A stretch of 32,500 nucleotides of DNA from Mesostigma viride (lineage: Eukaryota > Streptophyta > Mesostigmatophyceae > Mesostigmatales > Mesostigmataceae). The notes under the pieces were generated by a model, which was given only the letters and a program-made list of their open reading frames with translations, searched no databases and was not told where the DNA came from. Made by a program: the position numbers and the translations under genes. The DNA is taken from positions 1 to 32,500 of the forward strand of contig RPFO01001032.1 of the NCBI GenBank assembly GCA_009746045.1, written 5' to 3'. Of the stretch, positions 1-15,894 are shown piece after piece; the stretch's first letter is position 1, and the number at the start of each line of letters is the position of its first letter.

Positions 1-162
1 GTCAAGTGCCTGGTAGAGGAAGGAGCGGATGTGGCGCAAACCCATCATGATGAAGACTACCATCCTGGAGCTGGCACGGGGCCAGCCAGACTTGATAGCA
101 TACCTGGAGAGCGTGGGGCTTATAAATGCTCAGGGTGTCGGTAAGGTGAAAATGATGTAACT
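1..162 (+). pseudogene. Ankyrin-repeat gene 3' end, frame broken
   Basis: The first bases read VKCLVEEGADVAQT in frame 1, which is the typical second-helix-to-loop part of an ankyrin repeat (VKxLVExGADV). From about base 40 the homology moves to another frame and reads TILELARGQPDLIAYLESVG, the following ankyrin helices, ending at a stop near 160. Ankyrin repeats are about 33-residue protein-binding modules. The frame change lies in the CAAACCCATC stretch near 36-46. It may be a real lesion or a consensus error, as suspected elsewhere in this window. The rest of the gene lies outside the window. It is the only plus-strand host gene I can support. Confidence 0.45.
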
Positions 163-958
163 AGTGTAGTACGGGGGCCCTTTTTACACAAAATATTTTA
201 GAAGGCATTTGGTATATATTCATGCTGTCAATGGCACGAGCTAAGGCTGAGCTCTTCATTGGTAAGGCACACTGGCGTGCGTCACCCCTCTTGTGCAAGG
301 TCTAGTCGCGTACACTGATTCTAGTTGATGCCCGAGCATTAATTAATTAATTAATTAATTAATAGACACGTGACTGCGTCACGTGAGCATAAGTCCTCAG
401 TGGGAGGGGAACATGGGATGGAATGGATGGTATAAGCTATCTAGGTCCTAGTTACAGGGGGGGGCCCACAATCAATCTACAATACCCATGCCAAATTTTA
501 TTACTTGAGGAGACGCCATTTCAACAAATACATGACAATTGATGCTCATTGTGAATGCGTTTCCACATGAAATCATTACCATTTCATGCAATTTGGTCAC
601 TGGTGCGCTTTCCGCGTGCACTTTTCATTACTAGATTGCTTAAATTTATTAAAATTTATTAACATTTATTAAAATTTATTCAAGTCGGGGTAAAATTGGC
701 TGTTTTTGTCATAGTGTCATGCACTCGGAGGGTAAGCAAGTGAGACAAGTTGTAGATTATTTACAATTGCACAACCCTCTCCACGACCCCGCTAGTTCTA
801 TTTATAGAACGAATTATAATTATTGCCAAAATTGTGCACAAGCCTGTGCACAACCCAACCAGTAATTCCCACTTGAACTTTGAATATTCAAGTGAATGCT
901 CTGGAGACAGATGTACAGATCGATCTTTACAAATGTACACGAGTTCAGATCAAGCTAT
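163..958. other. Intergenic, AT-rich, no gene seen
   Basis: No convincing coding region. It holds a TTAA microsatellite (338-363), two CACGTG E/G-box words in inverted arrangement (367-372 and 380-385), and an AT-rich tandem of AAATTTATT-like words (about 643-683). Read on the minus strand, that tandem supplies several AATAAA poly(A) signals about 280 bases past the stop of the large minus-strand gene. A TTGTAA word also lies about 30 bases past that stop. Which one, if any, is used cannot be told. Confidence 0.5.
338..363. repeat. TTAA microsatellite
   Basis: Six tandem TTAA units in intergenic DNA directly before a pair of CACGTG words. Confidence 0.9.
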
Positions 959-1775
959 CTAACTACCTACTAACAGGCGTTTCTTTACACCCCGTCCGCT
1001 GGGCTTCTTTACACCCCCCTCCCGCACATCTGCGCCAGCCTTCCCTTGAGGTTTTCGTTTGCCCTGCCCTGCGGCTTGGTCTCCCCCCTTCTCTTGGAGT
1101 CGTGGGGAAGATCTGGTCGCTGGGGAAGATCTGGTCGCCAGGTACCCCTTGTCCATCCACCACTCCAAATACGTTCCCTCAGGTGGCTTGAAACAGTTCC
1201 GCATCTCGTCTTGTTGTACCTTGAAAATTGCCGCGGGCATCGTCCCCTGCTCCCCATTAATCCAGATTCCCTTTTCGTCACACCCTTCTGCCCAAAATTT
1301 AACGTACCACACGCCCGTTTTATCCACCTTTCGAACGACTCCATGCACCAGGAACGTGTCGACGTGGAAATCAGGCATGTGTGCCAGCTTCATTGGGTCT
1401 GCATTGAGTTTAGCCACCGAATCAGCAGCCCACGTGGGCTTCCACAACGTATCAAGGCGCTGGGATTGGTTCTTCCGATACTGGCAAAATTCACCGCCGT
1501 GCTTGCACAATACCGAAACCGGACATCCAACAGGCGAGCGGGGCACGACCCGTTTCCCCCCCCCCCACCTTCCAGATTCTCCATCCACGGCTGCCAACTT
1601 GGTGGTGGCACTTTCTTGTCTAGTGGCTTGGGCTGGGTTGCGGTAACTGTGACACGTCTTTGTGGCGCTTCCTCCTCAGGTTCCGATTCTTCCGATTCTT
1701 CCGAATCTTCCTCAAACCCTTTGGGTGGGCCGCCATGCGCGTCATCCTTTGGCGGCTCCTCTTCAGACTCGTCAC
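959..1775 (-). CDS. Exon 4 (last) of large spliced gene, unknown function
   Basis: Terminal exon. After the acceptor at 1776 the spliced codon is GGT and the protein begins GDESEEEPPKDD, a very acidic E/S/P-rich stretch (EEDSEESEESEPEEE), then VPPPSWQPWMENLEGGG. A C11 tract (1556-1566) then throws the reading into another frame. With one more base the protein continues KRVVPRSPVGCPVSVLCKHG and a globular part containing WYVKFWAEGCDEKGIWING, then a basic K/R/G-rich tail ending at a stop at 959. The acidic-globular-basic layout and the K/R tails suggest a nuclear protein, but I recognise no domain family. The acidic segment has no ATG of its own and begins right after a TAA, which supports it being an internal exon rather than a separate gene. 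Confidence 0.6.
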
Positions 1776-1894
1776 CTGTGGGTGGGACAAGCAATGACGA
1801 GCGGCGCAATTAGTTATCATTACAATCGCAAATCAAACTTGGGAATATGCAAACATCATAATTTAACCGACCATATTCACTCAGATTAACTTAC
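1776..1894 (-). other. Intron 3 of large gene (119 bp)
   Basis: On the minus strand the donor is AAAGG|GTAAGTTAATC, and the acceptor is CCCACCCACAG|GTGACGAG, preceded by a branch-like ACTAAT about 40 bases upstream. Splicing joins G + GT to make a glycine codon and keeps the frame (…SHLSK-GDESEEE…). Unspliced, the upstream frame meets TGA within four codons. This is the clearest intron in the window. Confidence 0.8.
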
Positions 1895-4182
1895 CCTTTG
1901 ACAGATGACTAGCCGTTGCTCTTGATCGAACGTGCCCGCCAGGCGAAAGGAGCTTTTTGCAGTAGTCGACGGCACGCCCCAACATCCCCCCCCAGACGCC
2001 CCCGAATTCCCCTTCGAGCCTCCCTCCCCTCCCCCCCCTCCTTCCCCCCTTCCCCCGATGCGCCGGTCGACCCGCCCCCCTCTCCGCCCTTCTCTCCGCC
2101 CCCCTCTCCGCCCTTTGACCCGCCCCCTCTCCGCCCTTCGACCCGCCCCCTCTCCGTCCTTCGACCCCCCCCCTCTCCGCCCTTCGACCCCCCCCCTCTC
2201 CGCCCTTCGACCCGCCCCCCTCTCCGTCCTTCGACCCCCCCCCTCTCCGCCCTTCGACCCGCCCCCCTCTCCGCCCTTTGACCCGCCCCCCTCTCCGTCC
2301 TTCGACCCCCCCCTCTCCGCCCTTCGACCCGCCCCCCTCTCCGCCCTTCGAACCCCCCCCTCTCCGTCCTTCGACCCGCCCCCTTATCACCACCCTCATT
2401 CCCGCCCCCTCATCATCGCCGGCACCATCATCACCAACCTCCTCCCCATCATCACCCCCATGTGACCCGACATCCTCATCATCCCCCATTGAGACGTCTT
2501 CGGCCGAGGGGGTCTCCGAGGCGGCGCGCTTCCGGCGTTTCTTTTTGGTGCCAGCGCCTGCCGTCTCCAGCGGACGCTTCTGGGCTGCACCCGCAATTTC
2601 CTTGCCCGAACGGCCGTTGGGATTGGAAATATCCTCCCCCTCAGGCCGCTTCCCAAGTACCTTCAGAAGGACCTTAAACCCATCCACCTGCTCCTTTGAC
2701 CCAATGAAGATCACGGGTGGGTTGAAGAATCCCGTGAAATCGCCTAGGTACGACGACCAGGCGTCCTTCACACCATTGAAATCTCCACAATCCTTCGCCG
2801 CCTTCCAGTCCCTTTTCTCCACCCACGCACCCGTTCGACCCTTCAACAATTCCTCATCATTCCACAGCTTCGCGTGGTGTTCCAAATTCAGCAGCCATAT
2901 CCCATTCTTGATATCCGGCTGGTTCACCCCCCCTTCCTCTTCACAACAAATTCGAACCCCTCCATTGCATTAAGTACCACTTGAGCCAACCGTGTCGGCC
3001 CATCGCTTTTCTCCCACGCGAAAGTCTTCATCATGAACTCACAGGTCGTTTCCCCGTCAGACCCGTAAATTTTCTTAGAAATCCACGGGCCCTGCTGCTC
3101 GATTTCGGATGCCAGCTCCTCCGACCCAAACTTCCGCGGGGGTTCCCGCTTCTCCCCCACCTTTTTTTGGCGACCCGACTGGACGTCCTCTGCCTCGGCA
3201 TGTTCGGCTTGGCCTTCCTCCGGCACAGCCCCCGTCACCACCACAGCCCCCGCCACAGGCTGTACGGGTTGGGGCACCACAGCCTGTTCGGTTGGGGGTT
3301 CGGGCGCAATCAGGACCCACCATTTCGTTTCCTCCTTGTGGGTCGTCCCAAAATCCGTCCTCTCCAGCAGTGCAAGTGGGAAGGTGGAATCGTCCCTCCC
3401 CGTTGGCCTGATAACCGCCCTTAGTCTCTTGGCAGCTACAGCGACCGTATCGGCCACCCTCTGAAGGGCGCTGTCGGATTCCGAAGGCTGCATCGGCAAC
3501 CAGCCGAGGTCGCGTGGTTCGGGGTATTTCCCCAAATCGCGGTTGTAGATCATGAAAAGCTGGACCATCACCTCGCAGAAGATCTTGGCCATGTATGTCA
3601 GGTCATACAAGCACTGAGGAGGAACGTGTTTGGCCTTCACGGTTGCCATGATAGACGGCCAGAATCGAAAGCGGGCTAGACTCCTCCACCCTTCCTGTTT
3701 GATCCCCCCCCCTTCCTCATCACCCTTCCCTCCCCGTCCAGCTTGTCCGCTGCCACGATGTCCAGAAACTCTGCAAGCTCCTTGGCCAGCTTGTCCTCAA
3801 TCGGCATTCCACATCTACTGTCGTCGTTCGGAGCGACCGTTTCATCCTTCACAGCCGAGATGAAGTCGTAGACTTGGGTTTTCTCCGATTCGGACAAACC
3901 ACCCTCGTTCAATCGCCCTCCAACCCGCTCCTCACCACCCTCCTCCCCCTCCCCGTCCTTCCTTGCCTTCTCAGTGCTGCTTGAAACCCCATGAATCAAA
4001 TTCCATATTTCTTTCTGGTCCTGAAGGGGCACCTCCGGCTTATCCCAGGATTCCTCCATGTGCGTCTTGAAATAGTTGTGCACTTCCAGCAGCGCCGTCC
4101 CCCTCGACTTTTTGGAAACGGCCTCGTCTTCTGCATTCAGCCCCCCTCCGATCAGGGCAACCCTCCGATGCGCCTCTCTCCC
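1895..4182 (-). CDS. Exon 3 of large spliced gene, unknown function
   Basis: Long internal exon. It starts phase 0 with GREAHRRVALIGGG, then a region rich in E, K and G (EGEEGGEERVGG), a helical stretch (IEDKLAKELAEFLDIVAADK) and a C9 tract (3704-3712) where one extra base is needed. It continues IKQEGWRSLARFRFWPS and MATVKAKHVPPQCLYDLTYM, a V/P/E-rich linker, and SKKIYGSDGETTCEFMMKTF. A C7 tract (2927-2933) again needs one extra base. Then come VNQPDIKNGIWLLNLEHHAK, a likely nuclear-localisation run KKKRRKR, an acidic D/G-rich segment, and a low-complexity arginine/glycine tract from a minisatellite. It ends in SHLSK at the GTAAGT donor. No family is recognised. Three pieces in different frames are joined here only by the homopolymer argument. 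Separate small genes remain possible. Confidence 0.55.
2045..2392. repeat. 23-24 bp C-rich minisatellite inside exon 3
   Basis: About 14 tandem copies of a unit like CTCTCCGCCCTTCGACCCG followed by a C run of variable length. Because unit length varies between 23 and 24, the coding frame drifts through the array. On the coding strand the same unit is read as VEGRRGG, SKGGEGGG and RRAERGG in turn, with no stop in any. The tract is very G-rich on the coding strand. Confidence 0.85.
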
Positions 4183-4890
4183 CTGCATGCATGAAATGTG
4201 AATCAGTGTTTGAGACAAAAAACGGTCATACAACACACGACCTGACATTTTGTCCTTACACTTTGGAAGATCGGCCGTTCCCGAACAAAAATCACACCCT
4301 AATTTCCAGTTTCCAACGGCCGTTGGCGCAAGAAAAATCACACCCTAATTTCCAGGTTCCAACGGCCGTTGGCGCAAGAAAAATGTCGACCGAATTTCCA
4401 GGTTCCAACGGCCGTTGGCGCAAGAAAAGTATCAACCAAATTTCCAGGTTCCAACGGCCGTTGGCGAAAGAAAAATCACACACTAATTTCCAGGTTCCAA
4501 CGGCCGTTGGCGCGAGAAAAATGACACCCTAATTTCCAGGTTCCAACGGCCGTTGGCGCAAGAAAAATCACACACTAATTTCCAGGTTCCAACGGCCGTT
4601 GGCGCAAGAAAAATCACACCCTAATTTCCAGGTTCCAACGGCCGTTGGCGCAAGAAAAATCACACCCTAATTTCCAGGTTCCAACGGCCGTTGGCGCAAG
4701 AAAAATGTCGACCGAATTTCCAGGTTCCAACGGCCGTTGGCGCAAGAAAAATATCAACAAAATTTCCAGGTTCCAACGGCCGTTGGCGAAAGAAAAATCA
4801 CACACTAATTTCCAGGTTCCAACGGCCGTTGGCGAACAAAAATCACATCTAGTGCCTACAACGTTCCCACACCCGATCCGTTATATTTAC
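4183..4890 (-). other. Intron 2 of large gene (708 bp), filled by palindrome array
   Basis: Minus-strand donor CAAAAG|GTAAATATAAC, acceptor TTTCATGCATGCAG|GGGAG, with a branch-like CACTGAT about 25-30 bases upstream of the acceptor. Donor and acceptor are both phase 0, so …DMRTQK joins GREAHRRVAL… in frame. Read through, the upstream frame stops at 4849 inside the intron. About 80% of the intron is a tandem array of a 46-bp palindromic unit. Confidence 0.7.
4267..4832. repeat. 46-bp palindromic tandem array 1
   Basis: Twelve exact copies of CCAACGGCCGTTGG start at 4313 and recur every 46 bases to 4819. A degenerate first unit is at about 4267. Between palindromes lies a conserved spacer (GCGCAAGAAAAATCACACCC, then TAATTTCCAGGTT). 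Variant spacers (GTCGACCG, then ATCAAC, then GCGAAAG with CACACTA) occur in the same order at 4359-4497 and 4681-4819. This gives a higher-order repeat of 322 bases (7 units). Confidence 0.95.
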
Positions 4891-6011
4891 CTTTTGCGTC
4901 CGCATGTCCTTCATGGGCGGGATCAGTGCTTCCCCCTCCACCTCCCAGCCCTTGAGCACGTCCAGATTGGTGTACATGAACTTGTCCGCGTCCCTCACCA
5001 ACCCCCTCCACAAATCAAACGCCTCCTCGGTTGTCTCCACGTACTTGCCCTTTTGTTTACCGGCAATCTCGCCAGCTATCGCAGTCCTCACTTGCTCGTC
5101 TGAGCCCTCAAAAATCACGGACTTCAACATCTGCGTGTAGTGGTTGCCGTCCAGCACGGCAAACTGCGCAAACACGAAAGGCTTGTCGTACGCGAGCATG
5201 TAGCCCAACGCGGTGTTCGTGAGCTCAAGTACTGCCTCACGGTCAGATGCATCTGACCACTCGGACGTATTCAAGTCCATGGTGATCAAATCCTCGAGCA
5301 CGCGGCCGCCATATCCTTCTTGGAGTGCGTCCGGAGAATGGCCCTCCCTTCCTCGGCCGTTGGCGAACGAAAGTATCCGAACCTCTGCACGGCACGGTCA
5401 CTGTCCTCCCCCGTCAGTTTTTTAATTTTGTCAGAAAACCCTGGATTCTCTTCCAGCCAGGCATTGTAAGAATCGGGCTCCTGGTCTGCCAGCACCTGCC
5501 ACGCAAACCGGAAGATCAGCACGGCACATTTTGCCTTCGTCAGACTTGTGCCGGCCCCCACGAACCACGGCGCGAGCCCCTTACAATTCCGCACCGTCAC
5601 CGTCCGATGCCTCATTAGTTCCGGGAGTTGGCACAAGTTGCTACTAAGGACCCGTACTTGAGTCGCAATCGCGGACCCCCCCACGATGTCGACATCGTCT
5701 GGCACTAGACGAAACTTCTGCCGCAGATGAAACGCCGCCTGTATGCTGTCAGTTAGGTTCTTGTCGTGCACATGAGAGGATGGCGCTGGCTCCCAGGAGT
5801 CCAAAATGCTGGGCTTCGCATTTCCAGCACGTGTCGTCAGCAGCCCCTTCCTCTCAAAGGTCTTCACAATCCCCGACCATAAGTCGGTGCCCGGAGCTCG
5901 TTGGCGCCAGTCCTCAAAAAATGTTGTGAGATGCCTTTCCGCCACCCCATGTTCAATCTTGTAAGCCCACCTCCTCCGCTCTTCCTCCGTTCTCTGCCTT
6001 GACGGACGCCC
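4891..6011 (-). CDS. Exon 2 of large spliced gene, unknown function
   Basis: Internal exon, phase 0 at both ends. It begins GRPSRQRTEEERRRW directly after the acceptor GTGATCAG. A globular stretch follows (FFEDWRQRAPGTDLWSGIVK, then CAVLIFRFAWQVLADQEPDS). A frame change occurs at about 5342-5348, in the G-rich codons after SPTAEE. One added base there gives HSPDALQEGYGGRVLEDLIT, continuing to YMLAYDKPFVFAQFAVLDGN and AFDLWRGLVRDADKFMYTNL, and ending DMRTQK at the donor. No known family is recognised. Within the coding sequence, 5354-5373 (CGGCCGTTGGCGAACGAAAG) matches half of the 46-bp repeat unit, so part of this exon may derive from a repeat. The alternative is two adjacent genes overlapping at 5286-5301. 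Confidence 0.6.
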
Positions 6012-6061
6012 CTGATCACATGCAAAAAACATACAGATAGCCGGAAGGTCAGTACTATGTT

Positions 6062-6621
6062 CCAACGGCCGTCGCCGGAAAAATAACACCCTAATTTCCA
6101 GGTTCCAACGGCCGTTGGCGCATGAAAATCACACCCTAATTTACAGGTTCCAACGGCCGTTGGCGCATGAAAATCACACCCTAATTTCCAGGTTCCAACG
6201 GCCGTTGGCGACAGAAAAATCACACCCTAATTTCCAGGTTCCAACGGCCGTTGGCGCGAGAAAAATGACACCCTAATTTCCAGGTTCCAACGGCCGTTGG
6301 CGCGAGAAAAATCACACCCTAATTTCCAGGTTCCAACGGCCGTTGGCGCAAGAAAAATGACACCCTAATTTCCAGGTTCCAACGGCCGTTGGCGACAGAA
6401 AAATCACACCCTAATTTCCAGGTTCCAACGGCCGTTGGCGCATGAAAATCACACCCTAATTTACAGGTTCCAACGGCCGTTGGCGCATGAAAATCACACC
6501 CTAATTTACAGGTTCCAACGGCCGTTGGCGCATGAAAATCACACCCTAATTTCAAGGTTCCGACGGCCGTTGGGCAAAAAAAAAATAACACCCTAATTTC
6601 CAAATTGCAACGGCCGTTGGC
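6062..6621. repeat. 46-bp palindromic tandem array 2
   Basis: Thirteen copies of the same palindromic unit as at 4267-4832, with starts at 6062, 6105, 6150, 6195, 6241, 6287, 6333, 6379, 6425, 6470, 6515, 6560 and 6607. The period is 46, or 45 where the spacer has GCATGAAAATC. The first and last two copies are degenerate. It abuts the hexanucleotide array directly. Confidence 0.95.
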
Positions 6622-6642
6622 GCAAGAAAATCAAGCAAGAAA

Positions 6643-13616
<6,974 letters not shown>

Positions 13617-13654
13617 TGGCGCAAGAAAATCCCATCTTTGTGCGTAACACCTAC

Positions 13655-13953
13655 CCGGGCAGCTGGCAGTGTCTTGTGGGTTGCTTTTCCAGTTGCTGCC
13701 GTCGCGGCATCGGAACCCGATGACCCAGAAGCCGCCGATTTCCTCCGCTCCTTCGCCGACTTTGCTGCATGAACGCCGCGCGCCTCTTGCCCCGACGATG
13801 GTGCGGGGGAGGGGGCATTTGCTGTGCTGCCGCTGCAGCTTCCGACGGCGCGGAAGGGCCGGCGGCCGCAGGGGGCAACACCGGTGGCGGCGGAGAGCCC
13901 GGCGGCGGGGGCGCCGGCGGAGGGGAAGGCGGGTGGTTGTGCGTACAAGCACG
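13655..13953 (-). CDS. First recognisable exon of large spliced gene
   Basis: The acceptor is TTTTTTCTTTGTCGTCTGCG followed by TGTCACAG, with TGCTAAC (a textbook branch point) about 36 bases upstream, giving an exon starting CGT GCT TGT. The protein is proline- and alanine-rich (HPPSPPPAPPPPGSPPPP, SEAAAAAQQMPP), then KSAKERRKSAASGSSGSDAA and THKTLPAAR at the GTAGGT donor. Moving from the proline-rich frame to the last part needs one extra C in the run at about 13804-13815, as at other homopolymers here. No start codon is visible in this exon, so at least one upstream exon is expected. A low-complexity, basic, probably disordered N-terminus fits a nuclear protein. Function unknown. Confidence 0.45.
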
Positions 13954-14499
13954 CTGTGACACGCAGACGACAAAGAAAAAATCCGCCGAATATGTTAGCA
14001 AGCGGTGCGGTGCAGCACACACATCTGACAAAGCTCATAGGTCAACCCTTAAAACCGTGTCCAACTGCCCGCTATAAAAACCGGGCAATTGTCACTTTCC
14101 ATGATAATGTCCACAAACCAACCTAATAGTTAGTTATGGTCCATTATAGGACACAAGCACACACATATATTCACCACCTTGGGGGTCATGTCATTGGTCA
14201 TATTGCAATGTCCTATGGGTGCCAAATATAGCACCCCCTGACAGAAAGGAAGCTAGTAAAGGGCTCATGAACACCAAGGTTGCATGTGGAGGAGCAGGGA
14301 CCCAGCTGCAAGCTCTAACAATAAATGCCCACTACAAATAGCGGACAGTTTGGTTTGTGACACCTGTTAGCATTACAAAGCTCAATTCTCATCCCGTAGC
14401 AACAAAAATGTAATGTCCGCTGTAAATATCACTCAAAACGGCTAAAGGGTTAAAACGAAGTTGTAGTTGTTTTGCGGCATCAAGTTTCAAAGTACGTAC
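13954..14499 (-). other. Possible first intron carrying a MITE
   Basis: If the acceptor at 13954 is used, the donor must lie upstream on the minus strand. A GTACGT donor at 14499 is in phase 0 with the reading frame at 14500-14595 and with the acceptor. No other test is possible by eye, so the donor is tentative. Confidence 0.3.
14046..14449. mobile_element. piggyBac-like MITE, about 404 bp
   Basis: Left end CCCTTAAAACCGTGT and right end (reverse complement) CCCTTTAGCCGTTTT form imperfect terminal inverted repeats starting CCCTT. The right end is followed by TTAA and the left end is preceded by TCAA, close to the TTAA target duplication of piggyBac elements. Subterminal words CCGCTATAAA and CCGCTGTAAA recur inside. 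There is no transposase, so it would be non-autonomous. The terminal match is short and judged by eye. Confidence 0.4.
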
Positions 14500-14595
14500 T
14501 GGGATACCCTTCGCCAGCCTGCTTGGCATCCAGTAGGATAAGATCTTGGAACCAGTAAGGGGGCTTCGCTTGCTGCGGCAGATGGTGCAATCCAT
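14500..14595 (-). CDS. Tentative 5' exon (32 codons)
   Basis: ATG at 14595 opens MDCTICRSKRSPLTGSKILS, a short basic stretch with a CxxC, to a GTACGT donor at 14499 in the phase required by the acceptor at 13954. It could be the start of the large gene. The same frame stays open to 14389 without splicing, so it could also be a chance frame or a separate small gene. Confidence 0.22.
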
Positions 14596-15034
14596 TGTGA
14601 TCTGCGCGCAAAACATACACAAACGAACAACCCTCATAGGTTGAGCAATCCACAAAATCATGCCATTACTGTAACAACATGGGCAAAGCATACACAAACG
14701 AACAACCATCATAGATTGAGCTAGCAATCCACAACATCATGCCATTACTGTAACAACATGGGCAAAGCATACACAAACGAACAACCATCATAGATAGAGC
14801 TAGCAATCCACAACATCATGCCATTAATGTAATAACATGGGCAAAACATACACAAACAAATAGCCATGATAGGGCATTAAGAGAATAGCCATGATTGGGG
14901 CAATAAGAGAATTTTTTTGTTCAATTCAATGATCACAATTTATGCACACAGTCGATGCATTCATAAATGAGGCAGGTTCTTCCGAAAATTGGCTCCGTCG
15001 TAGAGTGTCAACGGCCAACTTGCAAACACGCACG
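14596..15034. other. Non-coding stretch with tandem repeat
   Basis: No supported gene. The main content is the 79-bp tandem repeat, listed separately, followed by AT-rich sequence leading into the rpoB fragment. Confidence 0.5.
14608..14872. repeat. 79-bp tandem repeat, 3.4 copies
   Basis: Units begin at 14608, 14683, 14762 and 14841 with GCAAARCATACACAAACGAA. The first unit is 75 bases because it lacks the GCTA of GAGCTAGCAATCC. The last copy is partial and diverged. Confidence 0.9.
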
Positions 15035-15137
15035 TTACATGATATACATCCTAGTCATTATGGTCCTATACAAACGCCAGAAGGGCCTAATACCGGTTTA
15101 ATTGGATCTTTAGCTACGCATAATAAAGTAAATGAAT
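15035..15137 (+). pseudogene. rpoB: Plastid-type rpoB fragment, upstream part
   Basis: The frame reads [27 protein letters not shown] and KVNEY, the highly conserved core of the RNA polymerase beta subunit (HPSHYGRICPIETPEGPNxGLIGSLA). Three residues (usually RIC or RLC) between HYG and PI are missing. Homology begins abruptly at about 15035 and is cut at 15137 by the retrotransposon. The AT-rich base use contrasts with its surroundings and fits plastid origin. I read it as a nuclear insertion of plastid DNA that no longer encodes a working subunit. An intact gene would be over 1,000 codons. Confidence 0.8.
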
Positions 15138-15272
15138 ATTCTATTAACCGTGGAACTCCAGGGTAACCAGACTCTTTATTAAAACAATAAGTAGAGCACA
15201 TCGGGAAGTGGCCCTCAACTGGCCATCCTTACCCATGGGAACACTTTATGTCCAAAAAGGCTAGCCTTACCC
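15138..15272. repeat. Split direct repeat B2 (135 bp)
   Basis: Identical by eye to 15684-15818. Starts ATTCTATTAACCGTGG and ends GCTAGCCTTACCC. It forms the outer 3' end of the element in element orientation. Confidence 0.92.
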
Positions 15273-15305
15273 CCAAACAGGCAACACACAGGGAGGGCGG
15301 GTGGG

Positions 15306-15683
15306 AAAACAAAAGAGACCGCCATGAGCTAGGTGAGCAAGCTTTTATCGTGTTTCAAGGCCAACGGCTCTCTACCAACGGCCAGATCCGGCAACGGCCT
15401 CTAAACAGTTTTAGCCGTCAAGTTTTACTTCAGATATTGCCTGTTGCAAACCCGTCCGCAATCACAGATCTGCTAGGAGAACCTAGACGCAAAAATCCGT
15501 CGTCAAGGTACTCAGCACACCGTCAAGGTATGGGCCGCAACAATTAGGCCATATCTTCCGTAATACTCGTACACTAGAAGCCTAATCAACCTTATTACGA
15601 TCACATCACCCAGCTCTATTTCACCTAGCATCAGCGGCTCCCCTTCCGTATCACTATAAAGAAACTATGTTCAGAGAACCCCG
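15306..15683. repeat. Split direct repeat A2 (378 bp)
   Basis: Matches 20149-20526 over 378 bases. It contains CCAACGG at 15361 and 15375 and GCAACGG at 15391, and ends CAGAGAACCCCG immediately before repeat B1. Confidence 0.92.
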
Positions 15684-15818
15684 ATTCTATTAACCGTGGA
15701 ACTCCAGGGTAACCAGACTCTTTATTAAAACAATAAGTAGAGCACATCGGGAAGTGGCCCTCAACTGGCCATCCTTACCCATGGGAACACTTTATGTCCA
15801 AAAAGGCTAGCCTTACCC
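15684..15818. repeat. Split direct repeat B1 (135 bp)
   Basis: Internal copy of the 135-bp repeat, directly downstream (element direction) of the recombinase stop at 15895 and abutting repeat A2. Confidence 0.92.
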
Positions 15819-15894
15819 TTACATCCCTCCCTGGCGACCCAAGCCAGGGGCAAAACAAAAACCGGTGGACGCATAAGACAAGAATGAAGGGAAC

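Noticed and set aside
1046-3863. Plus-strand proline-rich frames across 1.0-3.9 kb
   Set aside because: They are the complement of the G/C-rich minus-strand exons; the splice sites and the conserved protein-like composition are on the minus strand.
4267-6621. CRISPR-like array (palindromic repeats at regular 46-bp spacing)
   Set aside because: The sequences between palindromes are themselves repeats of one consensus, not unique spacers, there are no cas genes, and the context is eukaryotic with introns.
14050-14085. TATA box at CGCTATAAAAACC
   Set aside because: It points to plus-strand transcription, but no plus-strand gene follows. It is better explained as the subterminal word of the MITE.
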